Part shown: in pieces, positions 54,801 through 64,000 of the stretch
Position numbering within the stretch: position 1 is the stretch's first letter
Layout of the letters: each line of letters opens with the position of its first letter
Source: Cladosporium sp. IMV 00045
Taxonomy: Eukaryota > Ascomycota > Dothideomycetes > Cladosporiales > Cladosporiaceae
DNA length: 64,000 nt
Direction of reading: 5' to 3'
Assembly: GCA_001931905.2 (NCBI GenBank)
Contig: MSJI02000661.1
Coordinates: 40,144 to 104,143 of the forward strand
Translations under genes and position numbers: made by a program
Notes under the pieces: model-generated
What the model saw: the letters and a program-made list of their open reading frames with translations, nothing else
The model's database searches: none
What the model was told of the DNA's origin: nothing

Positions 54801-56900
54801 GGTGCTACCGTGAGTCAGGGTCAGGACGGCCTGCAAAGTGACACCGAGGCCATGGGAGTCGCCACCACAACCACGGAGACTCCTATCGAGCCTACAGGCG
54901 ACCCTCTTTCGGACCTGAATTGGTGCTTGTCGGAGGACAACTCCAAGCCAGAGGCGAAAGATGCGACTTCCAATCCGGACGCAAATTCTCGCCCAAAACC
55001 GAGCTCCACGGGATCTGGATTGTTCTTCACATCGACTGAGCCTAAGAAAGCAGCATATGATTTCTTTGCGGGCAGTTCATTTCACGAGGGCCGGACCTTG
55101 AAAACATCATCTGTTCTTAAGCACAAAGAACCCGTCGATATGATTGAGCCATTGGCGCCAATTCCACCAGAGACGAACGAGAGTGTCTCGACTGCGTATC
55201 AAGGAGCACTCGCTGCGAATGAAGGGAACCTCATACCTCACACTGATGAGTTGAACATGAGTGCTTCACATGACAAGCCCCAGAATGATGGTGTCTCCAC
55301 TGAGGCTGCCAGCTCCAGCCTTAGTGAGGATGACGCTGCTGCCAAGAATCAAGCGGCACAGGATCCATCAGCCTCGGAAACATCAAGTTTGCCGTCCACG
55401 CACACCGACACTAGTGAGCCTGTCGAGCCTACAAAGACAATGGCCCAACCGGTAGAGGAGATCAGAATTGAATATGAGATCCCTTCCGGCGATATGCGGA
55501 GAGCCCTCACATCTTCACCAACCTCAAAAGCTTCGTTTTGGAGATACAGTCTATACAAGAACGGAGCAGGCGAAGCACCTACCCGTCACTACTGCACGAC
55601 GTACGAGCAGACTGAAGCTCAACTTGCCAAATTTCTCGACGAGAAGGTCGTCGGTTTCGATCTGGAGTGGGACATTGGGACAAAGCCTGGTGTATCGCCC
55701 CCGAAGCGTTGCGTTTCTCTGGTACAAATCGCTGCGCAGGACAAGGTCGCTCTGTTTCACATTGCGTTGTTTCGCGGTCGCGATTCCGCCAATGATCTCT
55801 TGCCACCATCACTACGTGCATTTCTTGAGAACCCCAACATCATGAAAACCGGCGTCAACGTTGGCGGCGACGTTACGAGAATGAAGACCTGCTTCGGCGT
55901 GGAAATGCAAGGCTGTGTTGAGCTCAGCCACTGGTACAGACAAGTCACGTTCGGAGAGACTAATCCCAAGCTCGCCAACAAAGTGCTCGTGTCGCTTGGG
56001 AAGCAAGTCCAAGAGATCCTGTACCTGCCTCTTGCCAAAGGTGAGGTGCGTACAAGCACGTGGTCGAGGCGACTTGATTCTGAACAGATAGAGTACGCCA
56101 TTTCGGATGCCTACGCCGGTCTGAGATTGTACTACGAGCTCGAGAAGAAGAGGAAGGCCATGGCTTCGAAGCCTCCAAGACCCGCCTTTTGGGAGCTTCG
56201 CTCGGAAATCCCCCTCGGAGAAGGGATAACCAGACCGTCCAAAACCAGGCAAGCCAAGCCGGCTCCCGTAGCTCAAAACGAACCTGCAGACGGACCCGAA
56301 CCCGCCCAAGAGCTCGACGACGGCGAAGCAAGCGAAGACGAAAGCGAACCCGAAAACGAGCGCTTCTTCGACGCCGCCGAAGACCTCGAAGACCCCTACC
56401 TCGACTCCCAAGACGCGAGCGAACCTCCCCTCCCCGAAATCACCTACCCCACCCTCCCTCCCCTCGAAGACTTCTCTCCCTCAGAAGACGAAAACTCCAG
56501 CCTCCCCTCCGACCCCCTCTCAAGACCCCCACCCTCAAACCCACCCCGCTCCACCACGCTCCCCACCCCCGAAGCCCTCGCCGCCGACACCTGGGCGCGC
56601 TCCTGGCAATCCCGCCTCCCCACCGGCTACGTTCTGCAAGTAACCCAGCCCCAACTCCGCGCCTACCACGTGTGGCATCACCAAGGGTTCTCGCTCGACG
56701 AGACGGCCGCGCTGCTGCGCCGCGAGCCGCTGGCTTCTTCGACTGTTGTGACGTACGTCGCTGAGGCGCTGCAGAAGGAGAATTTGGAGTTTGAGGCGGG
56801 GAGGGCGAAGGATGTGCTTGATAGGTTGCCGATGGCGTCGAGGTCGAGGTTTTTGAAGCTGTTTGGCAAGGTGGAGAGGTTGGGGAAGCTGGAGAAGTAG
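51811..56900 (+). CDS. Large coiled-coil protein with WRN-type 3'-5' exonuclease and C-terminal helix-turn-helix
   Basis: The preferred model is join(51811..52749, 52836..56900), 1667 residues. The first frame ends at TAG 52759 in a charged coiled coil (ENELAEARAEVVKE), and the same composition resumes in another frame. An 86-base intron (GTGAAA...GGCAG, branch CTGAAC) joins them in phase; otherwise two adjacent genes start at 51811 and 52800. The first 1000 residues are mainly coiled coil and disordered. The exonuclease (about 1235-1430) has all DEDDy residues: FDLEWD (Exo I), NVGGDVTRM (Exo II), YAISDAYAGL (Exo III), closest to WRN/RNase D. The C-terminus (about 1570-1660, LRAYHVWHHQGFSLDETAALL) resembles the HTH found at WRN/RecQ ends. 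No helicase motif is seen. The substrate is unknown; nuclear nucleic-acid processing is likely. Confidence 0.75.
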
Positions 56901-57300
56901 TGGGGAAAGGAAGGGGGTGGGTGATGAAGCTTTTCAATTGGAATTTCTGACGGTCAGGGTTGGGGAATCTGGGATGTAACGTATTTGTATTTGTACGATA
57001 GTGCGCGTGATGGCGCGTGGAGAGGAAAGATTTCGGCATTTTTGCTTCTTTGATAGAAGGGCAAAAAGAAAGATTCCAATCTCTTCTCTAACTTACTACC
57101 TATGCTTGCGCCAGCTCCTAGTCAGATTTGACTCCTGTGCTTGCGCTTGCTCGTGCCATGCCTTCGTCTAGGACTACGAAAAGGGAAGAAAGGAAAGTCG
57201 ACAGTGTGCTACGCTGATGCCCTCGAACGCCACGAAAACGCTTGCTAAACCCTAAAAAGAAAACAATGAAACAATCCACCGAGATACTGCGGCCAAACAA
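56901..57300. other. Intergenic region between convergent genes
   Basis: These 400 bases hold two 3' ends and no other feature. Confidence 0.5.
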
Positions 57301-58926
57301 TCAACCCGCCGCAGCAGGTCTAATCCCCGCCCTCTCCATAAACCCACTAAACGTCGTCTGCCTCCTCGCATCAGCCTCCCTCTCGACCGCCAAGCCCTGC
57401 CCCAGACCGCGCCTTGGAGTATACGGCGTGCCCAGCGCTCTCTCCGCCTCACGAGCCTGCGCCGCAGGAACGCGAGTGGGAGTTGTCTGGTTCGCCACGC
57501 GGATGGGTTCTGGGACGAGCGGCGACGTCGCCATGGTTGCCCAGGTGTTGTAGGAGTGGCGGTCTGGGTCTGTTGGGTTCGGCGGGGCTGGGCTGTTGTT
57601 GTTATTACTTTGGGTGTTTGATGTTCGCTGGTCGGGTGTGCATGCTTCCAGCTCGATTTGGGGCATGAGGACGCTGATTGTTTCTGTGCTGTCGATGGTG
57701 GATGCGCGGGGTCTGTACGGTGCGTTGCGCGCGCGGGGGGCGTTTGCTAGTGCTGCTGCTGCTGTTGTTGTTGTTGGTGGCGCCGCTGCTGATGCTGCCA
57801 TTTGTCTCCTTAGTGAGTGGGATGATTTCTTTGGGCGCAGAGCGCGGATTGGTGAGATGGTGTAGCCGTGAGTGAGAGTTCCGCGCTTGAGGTGGGAGGG
57901 GAAGTTACTACTCTTCGGTGAAGGTGGTGTTTGGAACATGGCAGAATGCGAGAACAAAGGGCGCATCTTGGGTGTGCGAGCTGGTGTTATAGGTCCTGAA
58001 GCTGTGGCAGTGTAGCCCGTGGTAAAGTCTTCATGGTTCGATGCTCGAGGCGGCGACGGAGTGCCGCGAACAAAATCTGTCCTGTGCCCGTTCGATGGAT
58101 CCATAACTGGTTCAGATATGGAGCGTGTATGCATTGGAAGTCGATAGGGATCCGTACTTAAGCTTGTGAGCTGGTCGGCTGTTGAGAAATGCTTATCGCT
58201 GGGATGATAGTCGTCACGATTGCGCTTTCGACGGCTGAGACACCACATGACGAGGCTGATGAAGATTATCCCCAGTGTTAAGCCTGGCAGAAATCCAGCG
58301 ACGAAACTTTTGCCAGAGAAGTCTTCAAGAAGGAGTTCGGTAGTAGACCCGTCACCAAGTGACACACCATCCATGGCACTAGAAAAGTCCGCAGTCGATG
58401 TCGGCTCATCAGATTCTGTTGCAGATTCCGTCGCAGTAGTCTCGATGGCAGATGCTGAACTCCGAGACGGTAGCGCTGAAGTTGTCGAAATTGCAGATTC
58501 GGTTGAGGCAGGACTCTTTGCGGTTTGGACTGCACATAGGCCGCTGTGACACGTCGATCCAATAGGACAGCAGGAATCTCCACAGTCTTCCAGCGACATT
58601 GTGGGATCCGAATGAAGCTGATTCCCCGGGAAGAGGGTGGCATTCTGTGCTTTCTGGTCGCAGTTGATGGGCGATATGAACTTGCAATCCTGGCCAGCAG
58701 GACAGCAAAGGACGGCCATGGCAGAGGTTTCGAGCTGAAGGCAGGTCGCCGACGCTGGGCAGCAGAAGTCAGAAGGGTATTGTGAGCCGCATTGCTGTAG
58801 AGAGCTGTCGCCGCCGCACATGTTGGAGTCTCGTGTGATGTGATGCGGGAGCGCTGGTATTGATACTGCTGCGGTGTGTGAGTGCAAGAGAGATGTCAAT
58901 ATGAAGGCGAGAGCAATATACGCCAT
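57301..58926 (-). CDS. Cysteine-rich single-pass membrane protein
   Basis: This is 541 residues from ATG 58926 (signal peptide MAYIALAFILTSLLHSHTAA); a longer frame upstream would hide that peptide. The ectodomain (about 30-130) has paired cysteines: CGGDSSLQQCGSQYPSDFCCP, AVLCCPAGQDCKFI, CGDSCCPIGSTCHSGLC. A Ser/Thr-rich stalk, likely O-mannosylated, follows, then one transmembrane helix (VAGFLPGLTLGIIFISLVMWCL) with a basic stop (SRRKRNR). The roughly 300-residue cytosolic tail is rich in Ser, Pro and Thr. The layout is that of a surface sensor or receptor-like protein. The family function is unknown to me. Confidence 0.78.
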   Translation of the reverse strand: MAYIALAFILTSLLHSHTAAVSIPALPHHITRDSNMCGGDSSLQQCGSQYPSDFCCPASATCLQLETSAMAVLCCPAGQDCKFISPINCDQKAQNATLFPGNQLHSDPTMSLEDCGDSCCPIGSTCHSGLCAVQTAKSPASTESAISTTSALPSRSSASAIETTATESATESDEPTSTADFSSAMDGVSLGDGSTTELLLEDFSGKSFVAGFLPGLTLGIIFISLVMWCLSRRKRNRDDYHPSDKHFSTADQLTSLSTDPYRLPMHTRSISEPVMDPSNGHRTDFVRGTPSPPRASNHEDFTTGYTATASGPITPARTPKMRPLFSHSAMFQTPPSPKSSNFPSHLKRGTLTHGYTISPIRALRPKKSSHSLRRQMAASAAAPPTTTTAAAALANAPRARNAPYRPRASTIDSTETISVLMPQIELEACTPDQRTSNTQSNNNNSPAPPNPTDPDRHSYNTWATMATSPLVPEPIRVANQTTPTRVPAAQAREAERALGTPYTPRRGLGQGLAVEREADARRQTTFSGFMERAGIRPAAAG

Positions 58927-59489
58927 GCTGCGCAGTATTATGGTGGATGTACCGGCGGAGACAATAGGAGCAAGAAAAATAGTTAATGCGAGAAAATGAA
59001 GGCCGTGGCAGATGCGCCCAAGACAAGGCGTATGATGAGACTGACTCTTCAGAGAATAAGACATGAACAGCAAAACCGAGACGATTCACTGGTCCTACCT
59101 ATGTGGGTTTCTACAGGCGACGCCCGAGTGAATGTCGAGGCATGCCATCATTGATCACGACGGAGAGGCCACTGCAAGCGCTGTCGAAAAGAACGTGACC
59201 TCATCGCGTCGACGCGAGAGTTGGCAGACATTAGTACGTGATAGCTCTCTGTCTTGAGTGAGAGAAAGACAACAGTGGTATGAAACAGAAGTAAGCGCCG
59301 TGTTTCAATAGTTTGGGCAGGCGGCGAAGTGAGAGGTGTGGTTGGATGGATTGATGAAGTCCTGCCCGGCTAATTTGCGGCGGTGCTCGGGGGTTTCTCA
59401 TTGGGGATTTGCGATGTCTGCTGGATACAACGACAAAAGGCACTTGGAAGGGAACAGACTCTCGATTGCCGCCCTACACACATCCCATC
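58927..59489. promoter_or_regulatory. Divergent promoter region
   Basis: These 563 bases lie between the start codons of the membrane protein and the mitoribosomal gene and hold both promoters. No factor site is called. Confidence 0.45.
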
Positions 59490-60513
59490 ATGATTACTAG
59501 AAGAATAGCACGCCCTCTGGGCGCTTTCGCTAAGGAGTGGACTTCCACAAGCGTGAGTGAACGGTTGCCTACCATCTAAAAAAATCACCTATTGACATAC
59601 CACCTCCCTCTAGACCCGCGCCTCCGTCTCCTCGCAAATACAATACCGCGCCTTCTCTCACACCCTCCGCCGTACATACCAGGAGACACCTACTACCCGG
59701 CCTCTTCCTCTTCTGACCTACGACAAGGAATTTAAAGAGCATGGTGTCCCCGGTCTGTTCGACTCCTTCGGCTTCGACATGGGATGGACGACTTACCAGT
59801 CGATGATCCTGCAGAAGCTCGATGAGCTGCTGGCCGGCGAGCCTGACGAGAAGGAGGACATCAAGAACCTGGTGCTCAAGTACGCGCGCGACCCGATGAA
59901 CGCCTCCGTCTTCAACCACGCCAGCGCCGCCTTCAACAACCACTTCTTCTACCAGTCCCTCGCCATCAAGCCCATGCCGCTCGACCGCTACAAACCGCTC
60001 GAGGACAGCCTGATCGAGACGTTCGGCTCCATCGACACCCTGCGCACCACCTTCATCGACACCGCCGCCGCCATGTTCGCCCCCGGCTACGTCTGGCTCG
60101 TGTACTGCAAGGACGCCGAAGCGCGCCAGGGCCGCGCCTCCAAGGGCGCCTGGCGCATCCTGACGACCTACGCGGCCGGCACGCCCTTCCCTGAAGCGGG
60201 CTACCGCACGCAGGGCATCGACGCCAACAACCAGTCCCCGGACTCCTACCGTAACTACCAGGTGGCCAACTCGGCCGGCGCCTTCGGCTCCCTGAGCCAG
60301 GGCGGCCAGCAGGCGGCCAAAATCCCGCCCGGCGGCACCAGCGTCGCCCCCGTGCTGTGCGTCAGCACCTGGGAGCACACTTACATCTACAACTACGGCC
60401 TGGCGGGCAAGAGGAAGTTCGTGAGCGAGTGGTGGGACGCGATCGACTGGCAGCGCGTCGAGTCGCGCGCTCCCCCAGAGTGCACGGGTCAGTCGTTCGG
60501 AAACTGGCAGTAA
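59490..60513 (+). CDS. Mitochondrial small ribosomal subunit protein of the superoxide dismutase fold (mS42/mS43 type)
   Basis: The model is join(59490..59552, 59614..60513), 320 residues. The N-terminus is a mitochondrial targeting type (MITRRIARPLGAFAKEW, rich in Arg and Ser, no acidic residue before the first Glu). The body has the Fe/Mn-SOD fold signatures FNHASAAFNNHFFYQSL, FAPGYVWLVY and STWEHTYIYNYGL. Ligand positions are degenerate: the DxWEH aspartate is Ser here and the first His-rich helix (HxxxYV) is missing. It is therefore unlikely to be an active dismutase and fits the mitoribosomal proteins Rsm26/Mrp1 that adopted this fold. Which of the two cannot be told by eye. The 61-base intron lies in the presequence. 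Confidence 0.85.
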
Positions 60514-62175
60514 GCGAAGAGGGCGAGATCTAGTTTCGCCGGCTTTCGGCGCATCGGCATGCACGCACACGGCCTTGACATATGTGGACCTTGGAAAGTG
60601 AGGAAGAGCGCGGAGAATGCATCCAGGCAGGCTGGCGAGAAGGTGAAGCTTTTCCACGATGAGGAGCTCACACAAGCCATCGCCTCTGCCTGTTCATCAC
60701 GTTGGAGGGAGAGGAATAGGCCACGTCTGAGAAAAACCCACCTCCGGACAGCATTTTACGAAGGGGACCGGCTGAGGCTTTCCCTTTACCCTGTATTTGT
60801 ACCTCAATAGGCCTCCCCGGAACAACTGTAGCAGTATTAAATGTAGCAGTATTATGGAAAGCATTCAAAAATTTCAATCATTATCTCTCCCTCCAAGTCA
60901 CAGCGCCCACGCCCGCCATACCTAACAAACGGCCGTACAAATTTCAATGCCGATTTCACACAACAGATTAGAGGGAGCAGAACCAGCCTCTGCACGAGCA
61001 AAGCAGAAAGACACGAACACGAGCGCCTCTAGACCCGCGTTCGTTTACTACAAAGCTTCAATGGGATGCCTACATCCGATTCCGGATTGCTGTGAGTGAC
61101 GAGAGACAACACGCGATCATCGCATGTCGGCGGGCGAAGTGAGCACTCGCAGGGCTATGATGGGAGGTAACGTTTGTTTGCCGTTGCTGCTGCGATCGAT
61201 GGGAGGGTAGTTTGTTATGATTTGTGTTGCATTGGCGATTGATAGATCAAGGCACGAGCTCATGCGTTCTCGAGCGAAAAGAGAGGAGTGGTGCTGCTCT
61301 AATCGAAGTGGCTAAGTATATTGGTGGTCTGCAAGGTCCAGAAACGTACGTACATGCATCACTTCTCTGAGCTTGGGGGGTTTTCTTCGTAAAAGTATCT
61401 CACAAAATACATATATGTTGAAATCTGATTCTATTCACTATTGCGCCGATTTTGTAACCACACTTTTGGCCACGTGCCGTTATGCTTGTAGGAGAACCCT
61501 CCGTAAGATGGAGCTCCAAATGCGGGCATAGATTCCTGGTTGGTGTGCATAAATATAGCTATGGCCTTGAGGTTGGGGTCATATGCACGATATGGACACG
61601 GTTGATTCGATTTTATGCAGCTATTTGAAAAAGAGGAACCTTTCCCTGATACGATGGGGAGACTGAATAGAATTGTTGCTCGCACCATCTCTGCTTAGAC
61701 ACATCCTTCAAGCATGGCTTCCCATTGGAAACACGAGCAGTTCGTCAAGCCACGGCTCGGGTCGGCATACATATGTGGACATTCTGAACGGGCCGAAAGG
61801 AGACGAAGGATCACAGGATCAGATTTGCATAAGATGATGTGAGCGAGGCAGCAGTAGAGGAAGAAAGCAAACCGGGGACGGCGAAGACGGCAAGATGTAA
61901 CGAGCCATGCGGCGACGGCGGGAGCCCAGCGACACATTATGAATCAAGTCAATGGGCTTTATTGGCCGGGCGTGAATAGAGCATATTCATCAAGACGGAA
62001 CACCGAGACGCGGTACCTGCGTGGGTCTCGAACGGAGAGCAATGGCATGATCAGGCGACCTGGCTGGTGGTGGTAGGAGGTAGGAAAGGTGAAGAGGAGC
62101 TCACCGCGGTTCTGCCAGGGATCTGCATGTCATCAGAAAGCTACCTCCCTACCATAGGTGTATGTGAGATAAGGC

Positions 62176-62194
62176 GGGAGGGAGGGAGGGAGGG
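62176..62194 (+). repeat. Perfect five-tract G-quadruplex motif
   Basis: Five GGG runs are separated by single A bases on the plus strand. Four such tracts already suffice for an intramolecular quadruplex. Confidence 0.8.
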
Positions 62195-62533
62195 CTTCGG
62201 CGAGCTCGTGCTTCAGCTCCCCGAGAGAGTGGCAGAGTGGGTTGTTAATAGTTTCGTCCAAAAAGAGGTGATGATATGCACGTTCTGGCACAGGCTGCGT
62301 GGACTGGCGGCAGTAATATAGTGGACTGGTGTTTCTGATCGTTGCGCGGGCGGGTGAATTCTGGGTTGAGCCCTGCATTGCCGCTAGAGTCAGGCCGAAT
62401 GCGAAGTCGTGTGGGGATGTGTGTGATTTGCGTGATGGGTGATGTGGAGGAGGCCGCGCACCAGGGGCGTGGAGAAAGTGTGTAGATGTTGTGTGTAAAG
62501 TAGATAAGGTGGTGGAGACGAGGGACTTGGTGG

Positions 62534-62585
62534 AGATGATGATGGTGATGATGATGATGATGTTGATGATGATGTTGATGGTGAT
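62534..62585 (+). repeat. GAT/GTT trinucleotide microsatellite
   Basis: Imperfect GAT repeats with GGT and GTT interruptions, lying outside any gene. Confidence 0.85.
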
Positions 62586-63374
62586 CTGTTACACAGTTGA
62601 ACTTCAGATCATGCCCGCAATGCTCCGTTGTGCATGAGTGAGCAGGGACTGACAGAAGACGATTGGATGCACGTGACTGATGGAAGTGAGGTACTTATAG
62701 ACAAAGAAGAGAAGCACTCCAGAAAGGCAGCACAAAGAAAAAGCAAGCCAGCCCCGTGAGAGATAGAGGCAGTGAGACTCTCTCACACAGATTCCTACCC
62801 CGCATTGGCAGGCGACAAGCTCAAGGCTAGAGCCATAAAGAGTCGCAGATCGGCGCTCGCCTCAGGCCGGCCCAGCATCCTCTCACACTCGCCCTCCTCC
62901 TACCTCCCAGAGCCACAAGCAGAGAAACACACTGCACTTTACTCCTTCTCTCCTTCTCCCTCCTTTCCAACCTCACTCCTCACACTACCACACCTTTAAC
63001 TGACTACAACAAGACTCTTTCACTTCGTTGCATATTGCTTCCTTGTTCGACTCATCTCATCTTCCAAACGCCACTCCCACTCCCATCGGCCTTTCCTACC
63101 GCCACCTCGGTGACGTCGACCAACTTTCCTCCCACACGCGAGAGAGGCAGACACAACAAGCCCTTGCATCCTCGCACTCCGATCCCATATCTGCATACCA
63201 CAACACACACACCCTCTCTCTCCCATAGAGAGATCCATATTGGCTCCTGTTGGCCTCTGGTCAGCATCAGCCCAAACCCATACTCGCTGCCCGCAGACCT
63301 CCCGTTTGCCCGTCGCCGCCCCATAAGCAACACCAATCCTCCCATCCGCCGTCATCCGTTCACCCGCAACCGCA

Positions 63375-64000
63375 ATGGCCGACGAACCCACCTCCACCAC
63401 CCAGTCTCCCCCACGCACCAGACGTGGTTCCTTCATTGCCGACATGTTTGGCGGCAGTGGCCGCCCGTCCATTTCCGCCCCTCGCAACGTGCCCGGAAAC
63501 AATAATAACATCCCCAGTGGAGATGCCCAGCAGGGCCAATACCCTGGACCCATCACAAACGCCGCTGCCCAGGCCCAGCGAAGGCGCATGTCATTGACCA
63601 CCCTGGGTCTCTCCGGCTCTCCCACCGCCACCTCGCCCTTTGGCTCTTTCCGCGGCCGACGCGAGAGTTTCAGCTCTGCTAACAGCGGTAGCATTGATGA
63701 ATCCGCCATTGAAGACGAGTTCGCCGCCAAAGACCAGTCCACCCCCACAACCCCGTTCGCTCGCCGTATGAGTTTTGGTGCCCGCGCCATGCGTGATATT
63801 AGATCCTCCACCGGCGGCAGTGGCGGAGGAGGCGATGGAAGCCCTCCGGCAAATGGTAGATCTCATCCGCCCCCTGCACCTTCGTCACAGCACGCGCGGC
63901 AGTTGTCTACTTCTGTACCATCATCCAACGGGACAATCTCTTCCCGCGACAAACAGGGTCGAGGTTTGTCTTCGCTGCCTCACAATCACACCCATCAACC
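63375..64000 (+). CDS. Serine-rich protein of unknown function (5' part, runs off the window)
   Basis: ATG at 63375 in CGCAATGGCC context opens a frame that stays open to the window edge (208 codons visible). The sequence is Ser-, Pro-, Gly- and Arg-rich with several RRxS-type sites (TRRGSF, RRRMSL, RRESF, RRMSF) that look like basophilic-kinase or 14-3-3 targets. No domain, signal peptide or membrane segment is visible. The opposite strand also has a 263-codon frame, but it mirrors this one and lacks protein features. The rest of the gene lies beyond the window. Confidence 0.65.
   Translation, partial: MADEPTSTTQSPPRTRRGSFIADMFGGSGRPSISAPRNVPGNNNNIPSGDAQQGQYPGPITNAAAQAQRRRMSLTTLGLSGSPTATSPFGSFRGRRESFSSANSGSIDESAIEDEFAAKDQSTPTTPFARRMSFGARAMRDIRSSTGGSGGGGDGSPPANGRSHPPPAPSSQHARQLSTSVPSSNGTISSRDKQGRGLSSLPHNHTHQ

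Larger units (their letters stand above)
60514..63374. other. 2.9 kb region without a recognisable gene
   Basis: Open frames of 60-85 codons have no protein features. Contents: a G-rich tract at 62176-62194, a GAT/GTT microsatellite at 62534-62585, and from about 62940 a CT- and CA-rich stretch that is probably the leader of the gene starting at 63375. A possible non-coding transcript cannot be excluded. Confidence 0.5.

Noticed and set aside
59569..60675. 368-codon minus-strand frame opposite the mitoribosomal gene
   Set aside because: Mirror frame, low-complexity Gly/Val/Ala/Asp composition; the plus strand encodes a clear SOD-fold protein.
63020..63811. 263-codon minus-strand frame near the window end
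   Set aside because: Opposes a better plus-strand gene with good start context; composition is a reverse image of Ser/Pro-rich coding.
1..64000. CRISPR arrays, transposases, tRNA and rRNA genes, bacterial-type operons
   Set aside because: Looked for on both strands by eye. No regular direct repeats with unique spacers, no transposase or reverse transcriptase motifs, and no convincing tRNA T-loop in a cloverleaf context. A weak tRNA could be missed without a covariance search.

Overview
The window is nuclear DNA of a filamentous ascomycete. Genes are split by short introns (about 50-110 bases), are mostly monocistronic on both strands, and include velB (a velvet regulator), atg5, a Pan1 scaffold with two EH domains and a pof3/Dia2-type F-box protein. 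The overall gene style fits Dothideomycetes (inference). No bacterial operons, CRISPR arrays, viral genes, transposases, rRNA or tRNA were recognised.

Layout. 1-6567: 3' end of a WD40-cyclophilin isomerase, a secreted phospholipase A2, a J-domain protein, eIF2-gamma and phosphomannomutase. 7060-20838: a block present twice in the same orientation, ade17 / small coiled-coil gene / pof3, separated by a run of 20 N. The left copy loses the end of pof3 at the gap and the right copy loses the 3' part of ade17 there. The two halves look like overlapping haplotype or homeolog contig ends placed side by side, rather than a simple tandem duplication. The small gene is intact on the right and broken on the left by a one-base loss and a nonsense codon. 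Between it and pof3, each copy holds 2.5-2.9 kb of degenerate tandem repeats (87-88 and about 194 bases) partly in inverted orientation.

21444-35008: accessory-looking metabolism and surface genes: FAD monooxygenase divergent from a DUF3500 protein, PAN1, a monocarboxylate-type MFS transporter, a type II NADH dehydrogenase-like flavoprotein, an HGGG esterase and a small cysteine-containing secreted protein. 35425-40117: a doubtful ORF, a two-exon low-complexity protein with a repeat-filled intron, and a GPI-anchored surface protein. 41946-51472: atg5, velB, a 3.1 kb gene-free stretch, shr3, a frameshifted NAD(P)-binding gene and a five-exon lsm5 with two GC-AG introns. 51811-60513: a large WRN-type DEDDy exonuclease with coiled coils and a C-terminal helix-turn-helix, a cysteine-rich single-pass membrane protein, and a mitochondrial ribosomal protein of the superoxide dismutase fold. 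60514-63374 shows no gene but has a G-quadruplex motif and a GAT microsatellite. The window ends inside an unidentified serine-rich protein.

Most genes are unrelated housekeeping functions. The only pairs whose placement hints at shared control are the divergent monooxygenase/DUF3500 pair and the divergent membrane-protein/mitoribosomal pair. Gene models were spliced by eye from splice signals and family conservation; no search or alignment was run.
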